Assembly (NCBI GenBank): GCA_947502145.1
Contig: CANMYO010000003.1
Coordinates: 62,001-126,000 of the forward strand
From: an uncultured Paracoccaceae bacterium
Lineage (GTDB): Bacteria; Pseudomonadota; Alphaproteobacteria; Rhodobacterales; Rhodobacteraceae
Direction of reading: 5' to 3'
DNA: 64,000 nucleotides
Of this stretch, positions 1 to 8,450 are shown in pieces. A program made the position numbers and the translations under genes. Numbering within the stretch: the first letter of the stretch is position 1; the number at the start of each line of letters is the position of its first letter. A model generated the notes under the pieces. It made no database searches, was not told the DNA's origin, and saw nothing but the letters and a program-made list of their open reading frames with translations.

Positions 1-496
1 GGACTGATCTCTGCGAGAGCAAACCTCTATGAACCATTAAAAAGTGGTAAGCTGCTACTCAAGCGTGGTTTATAGAGAAAGCTTAACTCCCCCATCAACT
101 GGCGAAATTTAGCGTTTATCGCGCCCTTAGTTATTCTGAAGCAGACCTTGGCGAAGCCGCAGAGAGAGGTCACTATCTCCGCGATGCGTGAGTTCGACGA
201 AACTAGGAGTTCGCGCTTGCAGCGAATGACCGCTAAGCGTGCTGCGAATGCAGCATGGCCGAGAGTTGGTCAATGGCCGGTATGGGGCCGACCTTTCATT
301 GGCGCTAGCACCTCATAGGGAAAATACTGCAACTGATCGAGTGGCCGGTTCGAGCCCACTTTACCGAATGCTGCAGATCGTTCCAACGTCCGCTCTTCAG
401 GAGATGGCCAAAACGCGACAAAGTCAAAAGCGGATTCGCCAAGGGTTTATGGCGCGTAGGTTGGGGCAGGGGGTTATTGTGCAATCAATTATTAGG
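1..496. other. Intergenic stretch with no supported gene
   Basis: No ORF here has a credible start, ribosome site or recognisable protein; the track ORFs at 239 and 477 look like shadows. The right half holds copy A of a dispersed repeat (listed separately). The first 140 bases show nothing I can name. The window edge prevents saying whether an upstream gene ends here. Confidence 0.5.
141..330 (+). repeat. Dispersed intergenic repeat, copy A
   Basis: Degenerate non-coding repeat sharing the block order GCAGACCTTGG, then a GTGAGTTC-like block, then TTGCAGCGAATG with copies B (2766) and C (4203), all in the same orientation. This copy diverges most after the GCAGCGAATG block and its right boundary is uncertain. 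I see no protein-coding potential and no long perfect palindrome. Confidence 0.55.
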
Positions 497-1534
497 CTAC
501 GGCGCTCTTTCGGCCTTACCAATTGAGGTCACGTTTGTTCTGGTTGCAGACTCATTGGACCATTTGCTTGGCGCAACACCCGTTTCCCGCAGGAATTCTC
601 GATTGAAATTGGATTTCGTATTGAAGCCACTTTCCAGCATCGCTTCGATAACGCTCATTCCAGATTCGATCTTTGCGCAGGCATGACGGATGCGCCAGGA
701 GTTGATGTATCGCGAGACATTGTTTCCAGTCGCGCGATTGACCGCCATGGACAGGCGCTTTTCGGGGAGGTGTAAACGTCGGGCAAGTCGCGCGAGCGTC
801 AAATTGGGATCAAGATGCATCGGTTCTCGTTTTAGAAAATCCTCCAACTTTGCGACAATCGCAACATCTTCCTGGCTGGTTTGAGGCAGAGGGGCTGCGG
901 CCTCCTGACCTTCGTCACCTCCGGTGCCGGATGCGGACGGGCTGCCACTGAGCATCCCGACTACAAGTAATACGAGAGAAGAGGACACTGATATCATCCA
1001 TCCGGTCCACTCGCCGTTCCCCGTGGCAAAGGCCATTGCGATGAGGATGTCGATGACCGCTGACGCGATCAGGGCCCACCCGAGGATTTGCCAGATCACC
1101 ACCGGCACGTGCCCGGCCTCCAAACGAGCCAGTGGCATATCAGCGGCACTGCGCAACAGTACAAGGATCGCGGCTCCATAGCCTACAAAAACAAGTGGCA
1201 CAACGACGTCGGTCGTCTCAGGCGCAAAGACCCTGCAGAACAGTGTGAATGCTGGAGCCGCTAGATGGCCAACCATCATTCTTACAGACAAGCGGCTGAC
1301 AAGCGCATCCTGGAAGGTGACCCATGCCAAAGGCGGGATAAGCGTTGCGCTCACCGGCAAAACGAAGCGGAGCCAACCAATTCCATAACCGCCAACAAGG
1401 GCAACCATGCCGGATTGCAAAGCGCAGGCAGCAAGGAATGCCACCAGAAGAAGTCGCCCCTCAGACAGAAAGGTGCGAAAGGCAAGATAGCCAAGAACAA
1501 GCGCGACAAAGGCTGGAATCGGAAGCATGGGCAT
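497..1534 (-). CDS. AraC-family regulator with N-terminal membrane sensor region
   Basis: Probable membrane-bound transcription regulator. The first ~210 residues form six to seven hydrophobic segments (starting MLPIPAFVALVLGYLAF). After a Gly/Ala/Pro-rich linker comes a ~100-residue C-terminal DNA-binding domain with two helix-turn-helix motifs typical of AraC/XylS; the second lies in the stretch SVIEAMLESGFNTKSNFNRE. The track starts at a GTG (1579). I prefer the ATG codons at 1534 or 1528 because the membrane segment begins there, although no strong ribosome site marks either. It is divergent from the hydrolase at 1646, so it may control that gene; the ligand is unknown. The last ~20 residues past the HTH domain carry no recognised motif. 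Confidence 0.85.
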   Translation of the reverse strand: MPMLPIPAFVALVLGYLAFRTFLSEGRLLLVAFLAACALQSGMVALVGGYGIGWLRFVLPVSATLIPPLAWVTFQDALVSRLSVRMMVGHLAAPAFTLFCRVFAPETTDVVVPLVFVGYGAAILVLLRSAADMPLARLEAGHVPVVIWQILGWALIASAVIDILIAMAFATGNGEWTGWMISVSSSLVLLVVGMLSGSPSASGTGGDEGQEAAAPLPQTSQEDVAIVAKLEDFLKREPMHLDPNLTLARLARRLHLPEKRLSMAVNRATGNNVSRYINSWRIRHACAKIESGMSVIEAMLESGFNTKSNFNREFLRETGVAPSKWSNESATRTNVTSIGKAERAP

Positions 1535-1645
1535 AGGACGACTATCGTCCAAAATCCGGATCTTGACGACCTGAATCACGGAAACAGGACGCGAGGCGAT
1601 GATTTTTTGTTCATCCGTTGGGCAGCGTTCAAAACGGAGGTTCCC

Positions 1646-2659
1646 ATGAAACGTCTTGCTCTTTTCTCAATTCTTGCGCTGTCCCATGCTGTTCCTGCAG
1701 CGGCGGACATGCTCCCGGGTTATGATCGGTTTGACCTGATGGCAGATCATCGGGCCAGGCCCATTGCCGCATCGATCTGGTACCCGGCGGCGAACCCAAC
1801 ATACCGTGCTCCCGTCGGGGATGGACCTATCTTTGACCCGACCTTTGCTTTTATCGGCCCTGCCGTTGCTGAGGGAGAGCATCCACTTGTTCTACTTTCG
1901 CATGGATCAGGCGGCAATTCAGATAGTCTGGGTTGGTTGACCAGTGGACTGGTCGCAGAGGGTGCGATTGTGCTGGCGGTGAACCATCCCGGGTCAACCA
2001 GCGGGGACAGTTCCCCGCGACGTTCAACCGATCTTGACGCGCGGGCAAATGACCTGTCGGCAGCACTGGATATGGTGCTCTCTGACCCCGCTTTCTCGCC
2101 CTTCATTGATGAAAGCCGCGTTGGTGTCGTTGGCTTCTCCTTGGGTGGGACAACAGCGCTTGGACTTGGTGGTGTGCGCTTCAACGGTGAGGTCCAGGAT
2201 GAGAATTGCGCGACAGGACCTGAGGCCGCCGATTGCGTCTTCTTCCGACTGGGGGATGTACGGTTTGCGGATTACCCCGGATATCACGCTGATGCGCGCG
2301 ATCCCCGCATCATCCGGGCCGTCATTGTTGACCCCGGTTTCGGTGGGTCGGCTGATCCCGAAAGCCTGCAAGACGCGCTGGCGGGCATGACGCTTATCAA
2401 CTTGGGTGATGCTGACCGTCTGGGCGCGGTCGATGTGGGGCCGGACGGCAACAATCTGGCAGAGCATCTGCCTGATGCGACATATGTCGAGATTGCTCCG
2501 GCCAATCACTTCACCTTTCTGGGCACCTGTAAACCGCACGCGGCGGACCTTATTCAAGAAGATGGGGATGATCCGATCTGCACCGACCCTGAAGATACGG
2601 ATCGGGCCGCAGTTCACGGACAACTCGTTGATGTGATCGCCGAGGGCTTAGGCCTCTAG
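1646..2659 (+). CDS. Secreted alpha/beta hydrolase, PAF-acetylhydrolase/dienelactone-hydrolase-like
   Basis: About 337 residues. Start chosen at the ATG preceded by ACGGAGG with good spacing, which opens a typical signal peptide (MKRLALFSILALSHAVPAAA), so the protein is probably periplasmic. The longer track ORF from 1265 runs through the divergent AraC gene and is not real at its front. Hydrolase signs: LLSHGSGG near residue 93 (oxyanion region), nucleophile elbow GVVGFSLGGTTA near residue 155, a later Asp region and NHFTF with the likely catalytic His near residue 290. Several Cys in the C-terminal third could form periplasmic disulfides. Substrate cannot be told from sequence. Divergent from the AraC-type regulator, with only about 0.1 kb between the starts. 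Confidence 0.85.
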   Translation: MKRLALFSILALSHAVPAAADMLPGYDRFDLMADHRARPIAASIWYPAANPTYRAPVGDGPIFDPTFAFIGPAVAEGEHPLVLLSHGSGGNSDSLGWLTSGLVAEGAIVLAVNHPGSTSGDSSPRRSTDLDARANDLSAALDMVLSDPAFSPFIDESRVGVVGFSLGGTTALGLGGVRFNGEVQDENCATGPEAADCVFFRLGDVRFADYPGYHADARDPRIIRAVIVDPGFGGSADPESLQDALAGMTLINLGDADRLGAVDVGPDGNNLAEHLPDATYVEIAPANHFTFLGTCKPHAADLIQEDGDDPICTDPEDTDRAAVHGQLVDVIAEGLGL

Positions 2660-2765
2660 AGCAAATCAGCTCTCCACCCAATTGAGATTTACGCGGCATG
2701 GCCAAGACTCATCCGTTTTGGCCATGCTGGATAGAGCCGTTTACACCGCACCTCCTTACATCAAA

Positions 2766-2940
2766 GCAGACCTTGGAGCAGGTGCAGCGAACTGGTGCTT
2801 TCGTCCGCAGACTGTGAATTCCGTTCGTTCGAGTTTTTGCACTTGCAGCGAATGGCGGCTCTGACGGGCCTCGCCGCAGCGTCTTGACCCGATGGCCAAG
2901 GTCTGGAATGGGCCGGTTCCACGTAGCCGGTCAGACGCGC
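2766..2940 (+). repeat. Dispersed intergenic repeat, copy B
   Basis: Second copy, inside the 395-base gap between the hydrolase and the first GNAT gene. It begins GCAGACCTTGGAGCAGGTGC and contains GCAGCGAATGGCGGCTCTG at 2845, which is identical over about 24 bases to copy C, followed by a more diverged tail. The rest of the gap (2660-2765 and 2941-3054) shows nothing else that I can support. Confidence 0.65.
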
Positions 2941-3054
2941 GACCGCGCAGATGCCGCGCTGCATCCGATGACCGCGAAGATCCCTTGTGACCGATGCTGT
3001 GAGCGGCACGAACGGCGGCTTTGCAACTTGATCCATCCCGAATAGTGTAGTCGC

Positions 3055-3540
3055 ATGAACGATTTTCGAAATGCCAAACCTGCAGACGCAAATCGCTGCT
3101 TTGAAATAGAAACCGATGCCTACGAAGGCGACGAGGCAGCTAGCCTTGCGAAAATCGCAAAGCGCATCGGGACCTATCCAGAAGGTTTTCTGATCCTTGA
3201 AATCGATGGTCAAGTTGTAGGGTTCATCAATTGCGGATGTGCCTACAATGTCGAGATGTCAGACGAAAAGTTCAGGGAACTCATCGGTCACGATCCAGAC
3301 GCACCGAATGTGGTCATCATGTCAGTTGTTGTCGATCCCAAGCATCAAGGGAAAGGCTACTCAAAAGCACTGTTGGTCGAATTCGAGAGGCGCATGAGGG
3401 CACTGGGAAAATCCACCATCCATCTCATGTGCAAGGCGTACCATGTGCCGCTCTATGAGAAGTTTGGATATGACTATCAGCAACCCTCAGCCTCCGATCA
3501 CGGTGGGGTGGTCTGGCATGAAATGTCTATGACGCTGTGA
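3055..3540 (+). CDS. GNAT-family N-acetyltransferase (AANAT-like)
   Basis: 161 residues, the full length of a single GNAT domain. Transfers acetyl from acetyl-CoA to an amine; the substrate is unknown. The acetyl-CoA loop is VVVDPKHQGKGYSKAL near residue 95 (the Q/RxxGxG/A pattern), preceded by a beta-strand IMSV and followed by YEKFGYDYQ, the usual C-terminal GNAT motif. Overall shape resembles arylalkylamine (serotonin-type) acetyltransferase homologues. Lies between repeat copies B and C together with a second GNAT gene 49 bases downstream, probably co-transcribed. Confidence 0.88.
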   Translation: MNDFRNAKPADANRCFEIETDAYEGDEAASLAKIAKRIGTYPEGFLILEIDGQVVGFINCGCAYNVEMSDEKFRELIGHDPDAPNVVIMSVVVDPKHQGKGYSKALLVEFERRMRALGKSTIHLMCKAYHVPLYEKFGYDYQQPSASDHGGVVWHEMSMTL

Positions 3541-3589
3541 ACTGCAAGTGGCATGAAGTTGCCAAGAATGGAAAATTGAAGGAAACCCA

Positions 3590-4192
3590 GTGAAGCAAAT
3601 CAGGCCAAACCTATCCGCCGCACTAGTCGCTCCGCTGCGTCCTTTCAAACCCCAAGATGCTGACACGGTGGCTCGGCTTAACGACATGGCATCCGGTGGC
3701 ATACTCCTAACAATCTGGAAGCGAATGGCAGGCAAAGAAGGTGATCCTTGGGAACACGGCCGACTTCAACAGTTCGAGCAGATAAAATCTGGTTGGAACA
3801 TCGTCGTGCTCGATCAAGGCTCCGGTGTTGAGGCGGTCATGATGGGACAACCCCACGGAACCGAACCAGCTACGTTAGAAGATATCGATGCCGAGTGGGT
3901 CCCAATTATTGAATTGGAGAATCTTGTCCCAGAAGCATGGTATCTGAACGTGATCGCAACACTGCCCGCATTTCGCGGCTTGGGACATGGTTCCCGTTTA
4001 ATGGCGCAAGCGCAAAGAATGGCCTGCGCTGGCGGACATTCCCGCATCGCTCTCGTGGTCTCCGATGCAAGCACTCCGGCGATCCGTCTTTACGAACGCA
4101 GTGGATTCAATGAATTAGCCCGGCGTCCTATGTTTAAGGGTGAATGGGAAGGGCCAGGCCAAGATTGGGTGCTAATGGTCAAATCGCTCTAA
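3590..4192 (+). CDS. GNAT-family N-acetyltransferase
   Basis: 200 residues starting at GTG, with a modest purine-rich site (GGAAACC) upstream. The acetyl-CoA-binding motif is VIATLPAFRGLGHGSRLM near residue 125, followed by the C-terminal signature AIRLYERSGFNE. The N-terminal 110 residues are longer than the minimal GNAT fold and carry LRPFKPQDADTVARL, the usual first helix. Target amine not predictable. It follows the previous GNAT gene closely on the same strand. Confidence 0.85.
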   Translation: MKQIRPNLSAALVAPLRPFKPQDADTVARLNDMASGGILLTIWKRMAGKEGDPWEHGRLQQFEQIKSGWNIVVLDQGSGVEAVMMGQPHGTEPATLEDIDAEWVPIIELENLVPEAWYLNVIATLPAFRGLGHGSRLMAQAQRMACAGGHSRIALVVSDASTPAIRLYERSGFNELARRPMFKGEWEGPGQDWVLMVKSL

Positions 4193-4202
4193 AAAACTCA
4201 AT

Positions 4203-4318
4203 GCAAACATTGGCGCAGCCGCAACGAATGCTCACTTTGTCCCGCGATCTGTGAGTTCTATCTGGTCCAGATTTTGCGCCTGCAGCGAATGGCGGCTCTG
4301 ACGGGCCGCGCGGCAGCA
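4203..4318 (+). repeat. Dispersed intergenic repeat, copy C
   Basis: Third copy, between the second GNAT gene and the 3' end of the broken integrase. Blocks in order: GCAAACATTGGCGCAGCC, CAACGAATGCTCACTTTG, CTGTGAGTTC and GCAGCGAATGGCGGCTCTG. Copies B and C are nearly identical across the last block. The repeat may run a little into the integrase 3' end. Confidence 0.65.
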
Positions 4319-5008
4319 TCATCTGGCCGTGCTCAAGGTCGGCACTGGGCTGCCCATGTAGGCGACCCAACTGCATTTGATTTCAATGGCTTCAGCAATC
4401 GCCAAGGCATCCTCGAGTTCAACGCCCAAATATCTAACCGTACTGTCCATCTTCGTGTGGCCGAGCAAGAGTTGCTCGGCGCGAAGGTTGCCCGTCTTCT
4501 TATAGATTTGCGTAACCTTGGTCCTTCTCATCGAGTGTGTGCCATATGCCGTTGCCTCGAGACCGATCGACGTGACCCAGTCACGGACAATCCGTGCGTA
4601 TTGGCGCGTTGAGATGTGCAGGCGATCATGGAAGCGACCAGGCCAAAGGTACTCAGAGCCAACTATGAGCTCGTCTTCCATCTACTTCTCGACGGAGGCT
4701 CGAGTGCCTTCAGATATCTCAAAGCGCACAGGTTTCTGCGTTTTACTTTGCAGTACCGATGCCCGTTCTTTGATCTGCCCGGACGCCATAACGTCGACGA
4801 CCTTCATCTTTACCAGATCGCAACCGCGCAGTTTGCTATCGATTGCCATGTTGAAGAGAGCGAGGTATCGATGGTTTTCGGCCAGTTCAAGGCGAACTCG
4901 GATCGCCCAAACGTGCGTTGGTTTCAATGGTCGCTTTTGGCCTATGATGCGGCCTTTGTTCCAAGCCGGGCGAAGTGCGCGAATGGCTGGTAGGTTTGGT
5001 GTTTCCAT
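4319..5008 (-). pseudogene. Tyrosine recombinase/integrase interrupted by one amber codon
   Basis: Two track ORFs (4682-5008 and 4319-4681) are one reading frame split by a single TAG at 4682-4684; the second ORF starts at the very next codon. Around it the peptide reads ..ASVEK-stop-MEDELIVGSEYLWPG.., where relatives as I recall them have a Trp, so TGG to TAG is the simplest explanation. All tyrosine-recombinase residues are present across the break: Arg in SKLRGCDL, Lys in QSKTQKPV, His-x-x-Arg in GTHSMRR, the LGH motif and Tyr in TVRYLG. Full length would be about 229 residues, the usual size for this short integrase type. Inactive unless the stop is suppressed. Confidence 0.85.
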
Positions 5009-5134
5009 GACTGATCCTCCGATCCGCCATGCCCTCCCACAACGACACCCGACGGTGACCGGGGCAGCATATCACAAGATGCTGCGGTGCGTCTGAGGTC
5101 TGCAAAGAGCCCAAACTAACGCCGGAGGTATTGC

Positions 5135-5467
5135 CTATTGCGGTGTGCGCCAGAGCTTGTCTGAGTTCTTACGGATGTATTCAGAAATCGCCTTCGAAAG
5201 CTTCGAAGCGTTCTCATCAACAAAAGTCTCGAGGGGTTCTGCCACATCAAGAAAATGCTCAAGGCCATCCCCAACGAGCTCTTTGGATGCAGTTTGAATT
5301 TCTGAAGCGCTTGATTGGCTGTCTAGTGTCAACAACTCCAGACCATGCCTCACCAATCGAGCAAAGTCCGGCAAATCCAACTCGGTAAACGCTTCAATTC
5401 CTGAGGAAGCGTGCTCGAATTGAAGCTCAAAGTAGCTGAACAAGCCACTCGAAAAAGTGCATAACAA
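5135..5467 (-). pseudogene. Hypothetical protein, 5' end cut off by the IS element
   Basis: The open frame runs from the edge of the IS element to a stop at 5135. The only track start is a TTG a few bases inside the IS junction, without a ribosome site, so the true N-terminus was probably lost when the IS region rearranged. The remaining ~105 residues are acidic and helical with no recognised motif (for example LPDFARLVRHGLELLTLDS). Composition looks like real coding sequence, but function is unknown. It could instead be a fortuitous ORF. Confidence 0.45.
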
Positions 5468-5496
5468 CTGGACCTGTCACGCTTTTGTGCCGCTCC
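5468..5496. repeat. IS terminal inverted repeat, left
   Basis: Left end; pairs with 6672-6700. The first 13 bases (CTGGACCTGTCAC) and the last 9 (TGCCGCTCC) match the reverse complement of the other end, with mismatches between. Confidence 0.85.
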
Positions 5497-5506
5497 AAGT
5501 GCTCGT

Positions 5507-6364
5507 TTAAGCCACTTTCCTTTCGAATGCGACAGGGCTTTTCCAACCTGATGCTGAGTGCCGTCGCCGCGGATTGTAGAAGCCATTGATGTACTGGAAG
5601 ATTGCCAGTTCCGCGTCCCGTCGCGTGTGCCACGGCCTGCGCCAGATCAGCTCTGCCTTGATGGTCTTGAAGAAGGTCTCGACTGCCGAGTTGTCGTAAC
5701 AGTTTCCCTTGCCGCTCATCGATACCTGGAAGCCGTGCTGACGCAGGAGCTTCTGGTAGTCGTGTGAGCAGTATTGGCTGCCACGGTCGGTGTGGTGAAT
5801 GCATCCCTTTGGCGGTTGCCGCAGCGCCACAGCCATTTTCAAAGCCCTGATCGCCAGATCGCGCTTCATTCGGTTCGATACGGCCCAACCGATCACGCGA
5901 CGTGAACGCAAATCGAGAATGACCGCCAGATAGAGCCAGCCTTCGCGCGTCCAGACATGACTGATGTCGCCTGCCCACTTCTGGTTCGGCTGATCCGCAC
6001 GGAAGTCCCGGTTCAGCATGTTGGGCGCAATGTTGAAGGCGTGGTTGCTGTCGGTCGTCACCTTGTATGTCTTGGATCGTTCGACGCGTATGACCTTCTC
6101 GCGCATTAGCCGACCGACACGACGTTGCCCGACTTTCAGGCCGATCTCCTTCAGCTCTTCGGTCATCCGTGGACGGCCATAGCTGCCCAGGCTGAGACGG
6201 GACTGTTCCTTGATATGCGCCAAGACCACCATGTCGGTTCGCTGTCTTTGGCTGGCTGGGCGGCTGCGATAGGCGCGCAGGCCACGTGAACTGACATCCA
6301 AAACCTGGCAAAGCCGGTTGGTCGGGAAATCGTGGCCATGCTCTTCGATGAACCGGAACCTCAT
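5507..6364 (-). CDS. IS3-family transposase OrfB (DDE integrase domain)
   Basis: 285 residues, full length. Contains the HTH_21-like front region (SYGRPRMTEELKEIG) and an rve-type catalytic core. The DDE triad is visible: Asp in WAGDISHVW, Asp in HHTDRGSQY, Glu in DNSAVETFFK. The C-terminal YNPRRRHSASGWKSP is the family hallmark. Its ATG overlaps the orfA stop (ATGA), so it can be translated separately or as an OrfAB fusion through the upstream A6G slippery site. No internal stop, so the element may still be active. Confidence 0.93.
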   Translation of the reverse strand: MRFRFIEEHGHDFPTNRLCQVLDVSSRGLRAYRSRPASQRQRTDMVVLAHIKEQSRLSLGSYGRPRMTEELKEIGLKVGQRRVGRLMREKVIRVERSKTYKVTTDSNHAFNIAPNMLNRDFRADQPNQKWAGDISHVWTREGWLYLAVILDLRSRRVIGWAVSNRMKRDLAIRALKMAVALRQPPKGCIHHTDRGSQYCSHDYQKLLRQHGFQVSMSGKGNCYDNSAVETFFKTIKAELIWRRPWHTRRDAELAIFQYINGFYNPRRRHSASGWKSPVAFERKVA

Positions 6365-6636
6365 GGCTTTTGGCTCGCGAAGAAGGCTGTGGCCTTTTTT
6401 AGGATGTCCCTCTCCTCCTTCAGGATGCGGTTTTCCCGACGAAGCCTTTCATTCTCGCGGGCAAGATCAAGGTCCTTGTCGGGCACAACATCAGTGTCGC
6501 GATGCGCAGTCACCCACTTGTTTAGCGTCGAAAGGCCGACGCCCAAATCTGACGCCACCTGTTTACGTGTAAGCCCGGTCGTCAGCGCGATACGCACCGC
6601 GTCAGCCCGGAATTCGTCCGTCCGGTTCATTCCCAT
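6361..6636 (-). CDS. IS3-family transposase OrfA (HTH protein)
   Basis: Helix-turn-helix protein of about 91 residues that recognises the IS ends. The chosen ATG has AAAGGAG seven bases upstream; the track start (TTG at 6657) has none. HTH_Tnp_1 pattern: EFRADAVRIALTTGLTRKQV then a second helix with LSTLNKWV. The C-terminal half is a leucine-zipper-like coiled coil (LARENERLRRENRILKEER), used for multimerisation. Ends in ATGA overlap with orfB. Confidence 0.92.
   Translation of the reverse strand: MGMNRTDEFRADAVRIALTTGLTRKQVASDLGVGLSTLNKWVTAHRDTDVVPDKDLDLARENERLRRENRILKEERDILKKATAFFASQKP
6394..6400 (-). promoter_or_regulatory. Programmed -1 frameshift slippery heptamer (A AAA AAG)
   Basis: Near the end of orfA the frame reads CTA AAA AAG GCC. 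Slipping back one base continues in the orfB frame (GGC CAC AGC ...) through to ATG AGG without a stop, giving an OrfAB fusion. This is the standard IS3-family mechanism for making the full transposase. Confidence 0.8.
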
Positions 6637-6671
6637 AGTTCGTCTCCTTTGCTGCAATAAATGCTAACAAA

Positions 6672-6700
6672 GGAGCGGCATCAAACTGTGACAGGTCCAG
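6672..6700. repeat. IS terminal inverted repeat, right
   Basis: Right end of the IS, mate of 5468-5496, lying directly against codon GAG of the truncated serine recombinase. Confidence 0.85.
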
Positions 6701-8281
6701 GAGTTCAACTCACTGGATGCTCAGCGCGAGGCTTGCGCGTCCTATGTGGCCAGCCAAAAGCATGAAGGCTGGGTGCTCATATCAACGGCTTATGACGATG
6801 GCGGTTTATCTGGCGGATCGCTGGAGCGCCCGGCACTGCAACGGCTGATGCAGGACATGCGCGACGGATTGGTGGATCAGATCATCGTCTACAAGATCGA
6901 CCGTCTCACCCGGTCGCTGACGGACTTTTCCAAGATTGTCGATGTGTTGGATGCGGCGGGGGCCTCGTTTGTCTCGGTGACCCAGTCGTTTAACACGGCG
7001 ACAAGCATGGGACGCTTGACGCTGAACATGCTGTTGAGCTTTGCACAATTTGAACGAAAGGTTACCGCAGAGCGGATCCGCGACAAGATAGCAGCCTCCA
7101 AGCGCAAGGGGCTATGGATGGGAGGGCTGGTGCCCATTGGCTATGACGTGGATGGGCGCACACTGCAGATCAATGACGAAGAGGCGCGGATGGTCAAAAC
7201 GCTTTACGATCTGTACGAGGCACACGGAAGTGTTCGGGCTGTCAAAGAGCATGCCAATCGCCAAAGGCTCAGAACAAAGCGCCGCGAAGCTACCGATGGA
7301 TCGGTGAGTGGTGACGTCTCATTCTCCCGCGGACATATCCACCAGATCCTGACCAACCCGCTTTATGCCGGGCGCATCCGGCATCGGAAGACAATCCATG
7401 AGGGCCAACATCCCGCACTGATTGATCCGGCGCGCTGGGAGCAGGTGCAAGTGATGCTACAGGACGGAGCGACCAAGGCCAGACGTGCCAGATCCAAAAC
7501 GCAATCATCGCCGTTGTGTGGCAAACTCTTTGACGAGACGGGTGATCGTCTCACGCCATCACACAGCAAAACCAAGGCAGGGAAGCGGCTCCGGTATTAT
7601 GTCTCGCATCGCTTGATCGCAAAACGCGGTGAAGCGCATCAAGGCGGCTGGCGTTTGCCGGCGCCGGAACTGGAGACGCAGGTTGCAGCGCTGAACCGGA
7701 CGTCACTGACAAGCAAGGCCGCAGCGGCACGGCTCATGCTTGATGCGGCCACAGACAAGATCGGTCGTATACAGAGGGCGCTATGTGACTGGGTAGACGC
7801 AGCAGACCAGAAGCAGCTTCTCAACCCGGTAAAGAAGTTAACGATCACACCGGGCCAGCTAAGCATTGAGATGGATGCAGAACAGATGGCCGTGTTGCTG
7901 GACGTTCATGTCGACGCCTTAGACGAGGATGCCCTCAAACTCACCAACACGTTCCAAATGAGAAAGCGTGGTGTTGAGACAAAGCTCATTATGGCGGAAA
8001 GGCCTACTGGCCAAGATCCTAAGTTGATCAAGAACATCGCCAAGGCGCATCACTGGTTTGCGCAGATCAGAAAAGGCAAAAGCTTTGATGAGATCGCCGC
8101 AACCGAGGACACATCAAAGCGCCGGATCCAGCAAATGATCGATCTCGCGTTCCTCGCGCCTGATCTGGTGCGTGACGTGATGGATGGCAAACAGCCCGTT
8201 GGATTTACGTCCGATTGGTGTCTTCGTCATACGCTGCCGTCCGATTGGACCGCGCAGCGCGCATTGCTCCTAAGCCACTAA
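6701..8281 (+). pseudogene. Large serine recombinase (resolvase/invertase family), N-terminally truncated
   Basis: The open frame starts at the first base after the IS with the residues EFNSLDAQREACASYVASQK and runs to a stop at 8281. In this family the missing first ~20 residues carry the catalytic Ser (YxRKS-type motif), so the protein should be catalytically dead. Retained: the rest of the resolvase fold (VYKIDRLTRSLTDF, SFAQFERKVTAERIRDK), the recombinase domain (GYDVDGRTLQINDEEARMVK) and a DNA-binding C-terminus that ends with a possible HTH (FDEIAATEDTSKRRIQQM). The zinc-ribbon region near SSPLCGKLF has few Cys and may be degenerate. The track start GTG (6746) is just an internal Val codon. 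Confidence 0.85.
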
Positions 8282-8450
8282 TCATGCCGCCAAACGCGTA
8301 TCGCCGAAATGCCAAGTGCAGACCTTGGGCCGTTTGGGCGCGTATTGCCGCAACATCTGCGGTCTGAGCAATCTGCCGCCACGCACAAGCCCTTGAAACC
8401 ACGGCACTAAACCGACGCCAATACGTTCCATCTCAAAATGGTTGGATCGC

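Larger units (their letters stand above)
5468..6700 (-). mobile_element. IS3-family insertion sequence, complete (about 1233 bp)
   Basis: Bounded by 29-bp imperfect inverted repeats beginning CTGGACCTGTCAC and ending TGCCGCTCC, and containing orfA and orfB with a frameshift site, the standard IS3-family layout. OrfB sequence resembles the IS3/IS51-like branch. The bases outside the two ends (ACAA at left, GAGT at right) do not match, so there is no target duplication. The serine recombinase on the right starts mid-protein exactly at the IS end while its missing front is not on the left. This suggests a deletion or recombination next to the IS after it landed. Confidence 0.9.

Noticed and set aside
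1265-2659. 464-residue ORF as the hydrolase gene
   Set aside because: Its first 127 codons run antisense to the AraC gene; the real start with a ribosome site and signal peptide is at 1646.
141-4318. Integron cassette array with repeats as attC sites
   Set aside because: The genes are not all in one direction, there is no repeat between the two GNAT genes, the copies lack attC-like palindromes, and the nearby recombinase is not an IntI type.
8314-8380. Fourth copy of the dispersed repeat
   Set aside because: Only the GCAGACCTTGG block matches; later blocks are missing.
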